From positions 3,534,001 through 3,598,000 of the forward strand of contig VCCP01000001.1 in the NCBI GenBank assembly GCA_005765155.1: a stretch of 64,000 nucleotides of DNA, read 5' to 3'. This document shows, in pieces, positions 1-10,926 of this stretch. The stretch comes from Zelopaecilomyces penicillatus. Lineage: Eukaryota; Ascomycota; Sordariomycetes; Hypocreales; Pseudodiploosporaceae. Numbering within the stretch: position 1 is the first letter of the stretch; every line of letters starts with the position of its first letter. A program made the position numbers and the translations under genes. Under the pieces are notes generated by a model. That model was not told the DNA's origin, did not search any database, and saw only the letters and a list, made by a program, of their open reading frames with translations.

Positions 1-1549
1 TTAACGGAACAGCTGCAGACTTTTGTGGATGAGGAGACCCGCGAAGTCGCGAGCTAGAGGCGGAGCGAATCTGTGGCGGCGGAGTTGGCAGTGCCTTTGG
101 GACTGTTGACTGGGAGCTGCCTGATGGCTGAACAGATATGATGGGATATGGGGAAAAGGGGGGTGTGGCTGTCTCATGCTGCGAGAACTTGGCAGAGTCA
201 AGAGCGCGGGGGGTCGAGTGGTACGAATCATAGTTTCTTGACGAATCTCCGGTATGAGGAAGATCTGGTCGTTTTCCAGCACTGCGGGGTGTGGACTTTG
301 ACATGCCAAGCTGGGCTGGGACTACTATATCCGATATTTGGCGAGGATGCATCATTTCATCGATGGACCCGCTTGAATCAGGCCGGCTACGACTCTCAGT
401 CCGTCTTTGCAGAATTGTCTTGTCGTGGCGCACAGCCTTGGCTCGATTTAGACTGGATGATGAACCCAGCGGTTGTTCTACGAACTGATTAGGATCATTG
501 GCGGTTGTTGTATCGATAGTCAGTGCGCGACCTCTGCCCGATTGGCTTGGTTGGGTATCGCTGTCAACCCAGTCGGCTGGTGTTGGTGGAACAGGTCCTA
601 GGGCGGCAACACCAGTAGGGGGCGGTCGCCGAGTTGGTGGAGAAATGACGGGAACGGTCATCCTGTCAATGCTCTGTACGCTTTGTGATCTTGAGCCTGA
701 GGGAGGAGGAGGCCCAGGAGGAGGTGGTGGCAGCGGCATGCCAGGTTCCCATCTTGAATGAGAAGCAGACCGAGAGCGGGCAGATGTTGGAGTGTCGATC
801 GCGCCGGTAGAGGCAGCCCTCCGGGCGGACGGAGGGGCGGCTTGGGCGTTGACAGATGAGGCAGAGACGACTCGCTCTGGTTCCGGTGTATTGAAGGCGT
901 TTGGTGCAGCGCTTCGTCTCGCTTGCGGTATCTGGTGATATGACTCCGGCGAACTCGACTGCTGGTCGGTGTCCCTCCGCCTATTCAACGATGCCAGGCC
1001 AAACAGACGTTCTCGGGACGATCCCCGACCTGTTGTGCCAGGCGGCGGGGGGAATGGGCGCGGCGGCGGCGGCTCTGGGGAAGATCGGTGGACAATCATT
1101 GAGGAGAGTCGCGATGGCGGCGGAGGGGTTGTGCCAACGACGTGGGCGTGTTCAAAGGCGGTGCTCACGGGTCGGACTTGTGGGTTCCTCCTCGGAGGGC
1201 TGTACGGCGGAGGCGGAAGTGCTGAAGCTTTGGAGAGTGTCAGCTATAGATTTCAAAGTAAACTAGCAGCAATTTTGAGTGTGAGATTCTCACTTTGAGT
1301 CTCTCCGACGGTAAATGGGACGGGTCGTTCTGCAGTCTGTATTTGTACCGGCGACGACACCCATTCCTGAGGATTGTACGGCTGGATGGCGCTGGCAGGA
1401 GTATGCGCCGACTGAACATGGGGCGATGCCATGGACAGGGCAGAAATAGGCGTGTTGATCTGGCTGTTGAAGCCAAAACCGCCCATGGCAGATGTCATGA
1501 GCGGATTAAGACCTTGGCGAAGCCGCGCAGGATCGCGGGGAGAAGACAT
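1..1549 (-). CDS. Unrecognised Pro/Ser-rich protein, N-terminal part (runs off the window)
   Basis: I do not recognise the family. The start codon is at 1549-1547. Exon 1 is 1549-1294; an intron at 1293-1222 (GTGAGA donor, CTGAC branch, CAG acceptor, 72 nt) rejoins the same frame. Exon 2 is open from 1221 to base 1 with no stop, so the C-terminal part lies outside. The roughly 490 residues visible are low complexity: Ser, Pro, Arg and Gln rich, with runs such as PPPPPGPPPPSG and several SRS/RSR patches. No globular domain, signal peptide or membrane segment shows. It looks like the disordered N-terminal tail of a larger regulatory or scaffold protein; any function would be a guess. The existence of the gene is fairly secure because the frame stays open for more than 1.2 kb of GC-rich sequence with codon-like structure. 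Confidence 0.7.
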
Positions 1550-4500
1550 GTTGGCTCACGCCTCCCCGTTGCGCCAAAGGGCCTGGACGCACGAGGTGGT
1601 GGCCGAGTCTGTCAGACGGGCGACTATGAATAGACACGGTCGGGACGGCAGGCGGGATGATAATCTTAGCTGGCTGCTGGGTGAGGCCCACGAGGCGATG
1701 TGAGACGGAAGCGCTGTTCGCTCCAAGGACGGGAGTGAGAGACAAGACAGACAGAGGGCATAGACGGAGACGGAGACGCCGGCCCCGGTAGGTAAACGGC
1801 CGCCTGCACACAAACGCAGCCACCGGTGGACTTGACCCAGATTGTGTTTGACCGTGGGGTCGGTCTTGGGACAGTGACGAGACAAGACGGACAGACGTCC
1901 TGGTGCGCTCAGACAGACAGGGCCGGAGAGGCTGGGGCCGGGGGGGGGAGGAGTGGGTGAGAAGCCTGAGAGGGGAGAAGCGGTGGTATCGACAGTAGCA
2001 ACAGAAGTGACGGAAACCTCAAAAGTGACGGCCAGTAGCAGAGCCGCGCGACATTACACAGTTGCACCGCGCACAACAGGGAAAGGGAAACGAAAAAAAC
2101 CCCCAAGAGAAGAGCAACAATCAAGTCTCCAACAACTCTCAAAAGCACGACAATGGGAGGGGGGCGCCCAGCATGCCCAGCCCAGCCCAGCGGCCAGGCT
2201 TGGAAGAATAGAAAACGATGTGCAAGATCTGCTTGGTCCAGCCTTGGGAAACTGTGCGCGGGACCCCTGCCTGGCTTGCAGTTGGCGCTAGCCCGTTTCA
2301 GGGCAAACGGAGCTAAGTACTAACATGCGCATCCACAGGTACCTTGACCTTGGGTGGGTGTAGATTAGTAGGTACCTCAGGAGAGGTTAGAGGTTCGGCA
2401 TTCCTTCAGTGCGACTCCGTACAGAGACTCATGTACCCTTCCTCCCACGAGTCGTATCATATTTCCATCATCTGTACTTTTCTTCACAGGGGAGGAATCT
2501 GGTGGTAGCACCATGAGATGGCGTGCCAGATGCAGCAAGTGGTAGCGACCTCTATCCCGTATTAGTGCAGTTTTGGTAAATGAAGTCACCAACCTGGCAC
2601 TGCTAGGTAGGTCGACAGCAGACCGGCTGGCCGATGAAGAGCCAGCAAAACCTCACCCACATCGCTGGCCCCCATGATCCAAAGACAGTAGGTGTAGTTA
2701 GTTGTACCGGTCGTAACGGCAAAGAGTAGTCGTGGGATGTGGCCGAACGTGGCCCTGTTTCTTTTTCTAGAAACAATGCTTGTTTTACACGCAATCACCT
2801 TGCAGGATGCGCGTGCGCAAGGTGCACGGGTTGCTCCCTAGCCAGGTACTGTAGGTATTTAGGGAACATTTACGGTACTTTAATAGGGGACCCAGACGGA
2901 AATGTGCCATTTTTGGCTACACAGAGAGAGAGGGGGCTCCTCTGCTATTAATACCATCCACACACGCGCATGTACCCTCCGCACATGGCGGAAGTACCCA
3001 GGGGGGGGCTTTTGGGTTGGAGGAGGTTTCCTCAGAGTGTGTGCGGTTTAATTACAATTGAAAGCCAGACGCAAAAGAGAATAGAAAGAAAACATGTGAG
3101 TGCAAAGCTAGCAGGTACACAATCATTAATTACACTACATGTATACGGATAAGACAAGACATGAGAGGTCGTGGTGGCAGCCATGGGTTCATAGATGGAT
3201 ATTCCCGATGTGCAGGCAGCTCTTTGGGTCCGCCAGTACACTACATACAAGCGATCTGCCACCCATCATCGCGATCGAGGATGAAGGGAGAAGACAAGCA
3301 ATGATAGCAATTCCAAAAACTCGGTGTGCACCCACAAGCAGGTTGAGCTTGGTAATAAGTACTCCGTACTCCCAATGAAAGCTCCTGACAGGACACAAGG
3401 TTTGCCCCCCTCCTTCTTCTTCTCCTCCTCCTCCTCCTCCTCATGGTAGGGGACCTCCAAGACATTTTTCTTCAGTGTCTCCCGTGCCCGCTGTCGATCG
3501 CCTGTCCAGGGGGGCTGGCTGTCGCTGGGAGCACTGAAGCACTGCTGGAGCGCTGGAGCCATTTCATTTGATGGCGGGGGGTCCTCCATGCTGTGGTGGA
3601 GGAGGTCTATTCTTAGTACCAGCAGCCCCAGTCCAGGGCCTCTGATTGGCCCGTTGCCTGGCCGATGCAGGTGGAAATGGTGGCTGCCGGGCGCTTAGTA
3701 GCGTCTTTCGTCGTTCTTTGTCGTTTTTTTGTCGTCTCCTGTTCAGTCAACCCACTCCACAACCCCCTCCACTCCTATCGTCCCATGAAGTGACTTGAGT
3801 GACTAATTGACTTGGCTGTTTATCCCAAGTTCACTCGTCTCCTCTCGCAGCCTCGCTGTCTGTCACCAACGGCTGCTGTTGGTCATGAGTTCTGTTTACA
3901 TAGTACTATTGCCAGCCTCCCCAAGGTCGCCGTTTAGGTAAGCCAAGCCAAGCCCAGCCAAGCCAATTTTTGTCAACTTTACTCCTCCACTGCTTTGTAA
4001 GTTTTCAAGGCATGGTAATTCCTCCGCGGTTTAATCACCGTACATGCTACATCCAGCACATGTGGGAATTATTACAGTGTCGGTGAAGCCTTTGATTGGG
4101 GCTCCACAGCGGCCGTCATTTTGGACAAGTCGACTGTGATCGCCAGGAGTTACCTACCTTAGTACTACTAGCAGTAAGACCCGGCGCCGTTTCGTCCCGA
4201 GTTCTGAAACCCTTACACGGCGCAGCAGGAGAGCTGCACAAATCCCAAACCTGGTTTGCCTTTCTTTGTCTCATATTTTGGCCACCTCTCCTCCTGACAC
4301 ATAACTCCAAAAAGCTACGGTACACGTCATGGCGTCGGGTGCTCGGAAAGCGAATGCAGCTCATTGATTCACATTCCAACACGCATTTCTAATTGGGTAG
4401 GTTGCACGCACTGGGCCTATGACGCCAAAGGGGTCCCTTCACAACGAGGGGGCCAAACCAATCACATCAGACAGCCCCCGTCAATAGCGCATATACATCT

Positions 4501-7030
4501 GTACAAAGTACAGGCACGCAACGAATGGAACTCTCCGTGCGTTTTTTATTTCTTTCTATTTTTGGAGGCTTTGGGTACGTACTGCATGGAAATTCGTCAT
4601 GATGTTCATGGTTGTTGTGCATGCTTGTTGGGATGGATCTCAACCCCAGACTTTGAAATGTCGGCTACATGAATGCCTACCTAGGTATTCAACCATTAAT
4701 GGACTGTTGCGCCGTGATTGGCTCAAACAGAGTATCTGCCTATTGATTCTATCCACTAATTAAGGGTTTGGCCCAACACCAATATCAGAGGCTGAATAGG
4801 GGCAGGGAATACATCAACACGGGTATACCCCCATCCGGCCAAATGCCGAATTTCAACTTTAGAATATCGCGAAATGAAATGCTTGTACAGGTACTGAGTA
4901 AGCGACATCAATGTAATATTACATTCTCATCTCACGAGAGACCTCGATTGGATGTTTACATTTACTTACTCGGTAAGCATCAGCAATGTCAGGCCATTTA
5001 TTCAATAGGTAGCCATGAGTCTATATGAGCTTATGTGCTAGCTCTATGGGTCCTTGCCGGCAAGTGTGTGTCGATAAGCCGGCACAACTCAGTAGCGTGA
5101 AAGATCCCGTGTGATTAGTATTATTAACTACTAGTGAGGAAAGACGGGCAACCAAGTACTTCAACGTCTATATCCCACTGTCGAGGGCATGTTAGTTAGC
5201 CTAAACAGATAATAAGCAGTCAGTCTCCCCCATGTATTGGAGATTACGACAGCCTGACTTTTGGTTCCAAGCGTCCCCCAGAATGTTTTGCCAGTTGTAT
5301 GATGGGCTTGCGAGACATGCATACGACATCCTCAATCAGGGGGATCTGGGTACTGCACTGTGCTTTTCGCACAAAGGGACGCAGGAGCCCGGCATCCGGG
5401 ATCCCGTAAGACTATTTCTGTCTCCAGATCTGAAAATAACACAGACAATGGCGAGGGTGTGACAAAGCTTGGGCAGCCGAACGGAATTTGCATGCGTGGT
5501 AGCGTTGTAGTGTGGAATAATACCACATGCAGTCTTGGAGCCCTGCGTTTGAAGCCTGAATCGAGGTATAGAGACAGTTTGGGCGAGTATACGGATACTT
5601 TCCATCTGTAAAATCTAACTCACTAGGCCTATGGCCTTGCTTATGCGAGGAAATCCAAATATGTGGCTGTTCGCGGCGTATCAATGATTACACAATGATG
5701 AGAAGATGGACTCTGGGAGAAAGAAGCTGTCCCAGATGACAGGCTCCAATACGTCATTTACAGCATTCGGTGCACACCGCTTGCGGTTTCCTCTTTTCCA
5801 GTTTGTCCTTGCTATTTTTACTGTTTGCTAGACGGTCTCAGACAAAAGGAAGTTGCCGTTGATGTGAAGATGCAACATATCAATTTTGAGCCTGGTAAAC
5901 TAACAAGTTCATCACAGCCTCCAATGATGGCATCTATCAAGCTGGTGTTTTTTTTTTCGGGTTCCAGCATAGCTGCACCATGTGTATCAATTGACCGAAC
6001 GTTACCTGCTATTGCCCCATAGCAATTTCTCTACTCTTTACACTTACACTAAGTAAATATTGCACTAGATATAAGTCATGGCAGGCATGTCTTCGCTTCC
6101 TGGTGTTTTATTACCCGAGTGACTGTGTTACAATATTCGAAAAGCGAAGCTCGAGCGTTTTTTCTGGGTAACAACAAGCTGCTTAGCTATGTCGGGATTG
6201 TGGTCTTCTGGTTGCACAACAGCTTTACACGTCGTTTTGAAGTTGTTCACGGGCAGTTAGTTTCCTGTCAGTGAGACTGGACAGTATTGAAATTTAATAG
6301 AGCAGAATTCTACTATTCTATCTAACATTAATCTTGGGCATGGCCCATGATAATTTGTTCGATGTGATGTAGTTTAGTTTGTCGTCATCAATACCTGTGT
6401 GTGGTAACCGAGCGTTAACAAACTCTGTGTTGTTACAAAACACGATGGCAAATTCTCATGAACTTGAAGATATACAATCGAGAACATATCACAAGTCACT
6501 TCCCTATTGCTGAAGATAAGAGTGAATGTACAGAAAATGTCATTTCCCGGAGGAGCATGAGATTATTGATGAGTCCAACATCCATTCAGGCTACAGGGTA
6601 GTTTAGATTCATTGGTGTTTCCATGTTCAGAGAAGGCCCCCAACCTTCCCCTCAAAGGAGAATGTATGCATGTTTACCAAGACACAATTGGTCTAATGTT
6701 GGATACATCGCACCTTGATGAGCATGCAATTGAACTGCCTTTGAGTGAAGTGGCCTACCTTTCATCCATCATGTTTGATACGCAGTAGCACACGTGAAAT
6801 TAGCCGTCATAGTTGCTGGGTGACGAAAAGACAGGATAAGATGAAGCTAGAGCCACGACCCACTTTCCCCACTAGGTGGGGCACTGAGCTCATTGAAATT
6901 CTAGAGGCTTCTGAGTTTTCTCGGCTTTCATTTCCAACATCAACACACCTCCATTCTTTTCTCCTCTCGCTTTCAACTGCTCAACACTGGCCTTCCACAG
7001 CCAAAATCGTGTCAATAACGCATCAAACGA
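1550..7030. other. Long intergenic spacer, no supported gene
   Basis: About 5.5 kb without a convincing gene. The part near 1.55-3.7 kb is GC-rich and probably holds the promoter and 5' leader of the minus-strand gene ending at 1549. The part from about 4 to 6.9 kb is AT-richer, with only short uncorrelated ORFs. It contains a TTC/TCC simple repeat (about 3410-3443), a pentamer-like AGCCA repeat (about 3940-3965), the 11-mer GTACTCCGTAC (3359-3369) and a CTACCTAGGTA motif (about 4678-4688). No tRNA-like fold or transposase fragment was recognised. Confidence 0.6.
6899..6911. promoter_or_regulatory. Candidate heat-shock element upstream of AHA1
   Basis: The sequence TTCtaGAGgcTTC has three 5-bp units in alternating orientation, matching the HSF1 element TTCnnGAAnnTTC with one mismatch (GAG for GAA). 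It lies about 400 bp upstream of the AHA1 start codon. AHA1 genes are known Hsf1 targets in yeast, so the context fits, but a 13-bp degenerate match can arise by chance. Confidence 0.3.
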
Positions 7031-7253
7031 GTAAGTGTCTACGCTCATTGTTTTTTTCTCACCTGCACTGCATCATATTATGATGAAACTCCAGCTGGCA
7101 CCAGTCATAGAGTGACTTGTACTCCCTTCATTGATGACTTTTTTGCTGTGGTCTATGACCACTTCTGACCTTCAAGATGCATTTCAAACCTTTATATTTC
7201 GTTGTTCCAATCACTTTCATCATTGTTCATTGATTGACATGTGATTTTGCCAG
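7031..7253 (+). other. Probable 5'-UTR intron of AHA1
   Basis: A consensus donor GTAAGT at 7031 and an acceptor GCCAG ending at 7253, with a TTGAC branch-like motif about 20 nt upstream, bracket a 223-nt non-coding stretch just before the AHA1 start codon. Only splice signals support it; no coding frame is involved. Confidence 0.4.
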
Positions 7254-7306
7254 GAATTATTACTGCACAAACAACAGGAAGCTTGGTGGACTCACCTTTC
7301 GCGACC

Positions 7307-8463
7307 ATGGTTCTTCACAACCCTAATAACTGGCATTGGGTGAACAAAGATGCCTCGCCCTGGGCTAAGCAATGGTTCGAGGACAATCTCACCAAGCTAG
7401 AGGCCAAGAATGGCGATGTCGAGGCTAGAATCAGCAAGATCCAGACCATGGAGGGCGACGTCGATGTCAGCCAGCGAAAGGGCAAGGTCATCACCATCTT
7501 CGATGTCAAGCTTGTCCTGGAATACTCCGGTATGACGCACCATGAAGCATCAGACGTGGGCGTTTGGGGCTGACCCACGTCACAGGGTCGACCCCGGACA
7601 TCGATGAGGTCTCCGGAAATATCACAATCCCCGAAATCGCTCACGATACCGAGGAAGATGAGTACGTGGTATGTGATGGCCCCATCACAAGATTGAAGTA
7701 CTATCGTGGCCTCTCATGCTAACACTCCATCAGTTTGACATAGATATCATCTCGGAATCAAAAGATAAGCAACCTGTCAAGGATCTTGTCAAGTCAAAGC
7801 TCATTCCTCAATTGCGGAAAGAGTTCCGCAAGCTTGGCCCAGCTCTGATTGCCGAACACGGCAAGGACATTCAGCATGTTGCTGGTTCCAATCCTTCAAG
7901 CGGGTTCTCAACACCCCGTACTTACCCTCAACCCTCATCCTCCAAGCCTGCGCAAACCACCGGCCCTCAGGCCAGCTCTGGTGGCATTGTAAACACGGTT
8001 ACTTTGAATGAAACTGAAGAGTTCCGAACCACTGCAGAGGAGATGTATGAAACCTTCGTTGATCCTGGACGGCTGGCTGCGTTTACGCGTGCGCCGCCCA
8101 AGGTTTTTGAGGGTGCAAAAGCCGGCGGCAAGTTTGAGCTCTTTGGCGGAAACGTGTCAGGTGAATACCTGGAGCTCGAAAAGCCAAAGAAGGTTGTGCA
8201 GAGTTGGCGACTGGCTCAGTGGCCTGCAGGGCATTACTCTAAGCTCCAGATCGAATTTGATCAGAACGATGTTGATCACGTTACTGTCATGCGTGTCACT
8301 TGGCACGGTGTGCCCACTGGTCAAGAAGAGGTCACAAGGCGCAACTGGGGCGAGTATTATGTAAAGAGCATCAAGCAAACTTTTGGGTAAGTGCTGTGCC
8401 TCATTGCAACCTTTACAAAGCAAAGATCTGACCATCACCTCTAGATTCGGCACCATCCTGTAA
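7307..8463 (+). CDS. AHA1: Hsp90 co-chaperone AHA1 (activator of Hsp90 ATPase)
   Basis: Cytosolic co-chaperone that binds Hsp90 and stimulates its ATPase cycle. Four exons: 7307-7529, 7586-7668, 7734-8386 and 8445-8463, giving about 325 residues, the usual family length. The N-terminal domain opens with NPNNWHWVNKDASPWAKQW, the classic Aha1 start, and includes DVSQRKGKVITIFD. A Ser/Thr/Pro linker (about residues 165-200) leads to the C-terminal AHSA1/START-like domain, which begins at TVTLNETEEF and contains RAPPKVFEG and the WHGVPTGQEE segment. The last exon encodes only the FGTIL tail, typical of the family. An in-frame ATG-less extension upstream exists, but the Met before VLHNPNNW is the conserved start. 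Introns have GTATGA, GTATGT and GTAAGT donors. Convergent with SWF1. Confidence 0.95.
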
Positions 8464-8767
8464 GAGAATGCTTTCAAAGAATGGGTTTAGCCTAATCGAT
8501 GCGCTCTAGATGAGGGTAGTCACAAGGGGTTGATGTTTCTACTACCGGCGGCGGATGGACAAGTCAGTGAATAGTCTTGGTAGGTCTACACAAGACCTAG
8601 ATGCGTGTGGATACGATGAATATGAGTATGAGTTGATGTCGATAAAGCAATGGCATACTATTCGTCGCAACCTTTTTGCCAATGAGAATCTTTTCTGTGT
8701 CGAAGTAGAGAAATGTGTTGTGCAACGAATTAGCACCATCTTGTGTGATGATCAATTGTACTTAAAT

Positions 8768-10209
8768 CTATGGTGAATGCCCTAAACTCCTTGCCACCTC
8801 TTTTGTATGCCAGCGCCGCTCGTTGGCTGCATTATGTCTCGCTTTGCCAAATGTGTAATCTGAAATAAATACATCGCATACGTTATCCCAAAGCCCCATG
8901 TCGTAAAGGTTCTCGACGTTTTGGAGCTTCCACACTCTCTCCCACTCTCCGTCCCCTGGCATGGGCTTATCAGGCCCAGGGGGCTGCCCATCATCGGTAG
9001 CGAGCAAGATGTGCTCTGGTTCGAGCGGCCATCTAGAGCACAAGGGCTCGGTATGTAGATTCCTCCGCCTATCCTTGGTTAACGCGCGCCGAAAAGCGTA
9101 TCCGTCACTCATATCATCCCTGTAATCGGACCATTTCATTGACTCATTGGTTGTTGTACCACAGTATACGAGATAGACGCTGTAGAGAAATAAACCCCAA
9201 ACAAGTGGGGTTGTCAGAAGTGCAAGGAGTGTGGTGGCGCCCATGCGAATGTTTCCATGCAGGCCGAGTCCCCAGATGATTAGATATCTTTGGATATCCA
9301 TTTCCTTGGGGGGCCAGAGGGACCACTCGGGGAAGAACAACTTCATCCTGGTAGCCAATAGTGATAAGCCCAACAGGCCGCCGTACAGCGTCAAGATGGA
9401 TGTTGAGAAGAGCAAGAGCAAGAACCAGTGGTGGTTACCGTATCCGACGCAGGAGTTGATAAAGACGCAGTGATGGTCTGCGACGGCGATGCAGCGCTTG
9501 CAAATATCGCAGTGTTTGGACCTCGCCGGCTTGAGCAGGCGGCATGTCCGGCACTCGTTACCCGGATGGAAGAGGGCGTGGTCGTATGGGTGAAGAGACA
9601 TGTAGTATGCATGATTCTGCGGAGTGATGTAGCCTGGATCGGTGGCGCAGGAGAGATAGAGGAAAAGATATGGCATGAAGACGACGATTGCGGCGGTAGT
9701 CTTGGTGAACCACCCAATCTGAGGCCAGACTTGGGGCAGATACATGTATTCAGCCACTATCATTATGAGAAGGAAGAATATCTATCAGGGATTATCACAT
9801 CTTCGGTTAGCAGGTAATAAGTAGTCGTGTGAGATTTAAGAGTTTGATGGATGAGATTACTTACCACAACAGTCGGATGCCGCTCATGCATGACCCGGTT
9901 GTTAAGCCACGACAGCGTTTTGAACACCTTTCCTGACGTAAGTCTTTGGTCAATGGCCGAAGCGGCGTTGGGAATACGAATCCATATTAGCCTGTAGAGA
10001 CTAGCGATGGGTGTGTTGCTAAGAGGAAAAAGGGACAAGATAGATTTATTAGTCTTTGTACAAGCAAGCTTTCATTTTTTTGTGTGTTGTGATCTTATAT
10101 TTGACATGAGGTAAACTCACCGAAGGGCTGGTATTCTCCCGAAAAATGTGACAAACACCATGAAAGAAAGGAAGAGGATGAAAAGCACAAGCTTCCCGAA
10201 TATCTCCAT
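8768..10209 (-). CDS. SWF1: Palmitoyltransferase SWF1 (DHHC family)
   Basis: Integral ER/Golgi membrane S-acyltransferase; Swf1 palmitoylates transmembrane-adjacent cysteines, for example of SNAREs. Three exons: 10209-10121, 10018-9865 and 9781-8768, about 418 residues. Exon 1 encodes an N-terminal membrane segment ending FFGRIPALR, followed by NTPI, the Swf1 signature. Two further membrane segments (IFFLLIMIVAEYM and IVVFMPYLFLYLS) come before the cysteine-rich domain, which runs CRTCRLLKPARSKHCDICKR to the catalytic DHHC in ADHHCVFINSCVGYGNHHW. Two more membrane helices follow, then a cytosolic tail containing KWSDYRDDM. DHHC with Val rather than Pro after the Cys is usual for Swf1 and zDHHC4 types. 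Donors are GTGAGT and GTAAGT; the intron 2 branch is CTAAC. Confidence 0.93.
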
Positions 10210-10926
10210 GATGGTCTATTAGCCAGACGGGCTTCTTCTCACGCCCCTCTTCAATATTGAGATATCTCCTTTTCTAAAAGCGTCTGACTTTAATCAGGAT
10301 GTGTTCTGGTACTCCAAAGTGAAAGGACGTCGATGAAACTCCTGTCCCAGCTCAGGCAAACTAAAGCTGATGAAGGCGCAGCATTGCACGTGCGTGTGTT
10401 ATCATCATGGTTGAGAAACAAACGTGTCTGCTCACCCGAAAAGTAGCTGCTCTTGACCCTCTTGAGCGTGGCTTAGATCCGTCCGTCACCAACTTACCTT
10501 CGAATTCTACTAGGCAGTAATTATTCTTGTAGGCGGTGTATAGCGAGGGAGGGGCCTCGATATGTGCACTGGCACTGAACTTGGTGTTAAAAGCGTCGTT
10601 ACACGTGACCTCGCGATCGCTTCCTCAGTCCTCACGCGTTCGATTTACTCTAGCGAGCCGCCAAGGGATCACGAAAACACAAAGACAGTGAGGGAAAGCG
10701 AGGGGAAGCTTTTGGGGCAAGTCTCTTTACAACATCATCATTTATGATTGAGAAGGCGTCTAGAGGTGTTTCTTCGGCGTCGATGCTCTGCCTCTGGCTC
10801 ACCCTGGGGACTTTTTTGTACTCTGTGTAGCAGGATGATGCGGAACCTACCTGCTTGCCAATGAACGATTTCGAGAAACATCGCCAAATGCAGAGATTGT
10901 GGTTCTTTATGTAACCGCAGGACACA
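10210..10926. promoter_or_regulatory. Shared spacer between divergent SWF1 and RAP1
   Basis: A 717-bp divergent spacer must contain both promoters. It holds one ACGCGT (MluI cell-cycle box type) at 10634-10639 and a CACGTG-like ACACGTGAC at about 10600. No clear TATA box is visible on either side. Regulation is inferred only from these short motifs. Confidence 0.45.
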
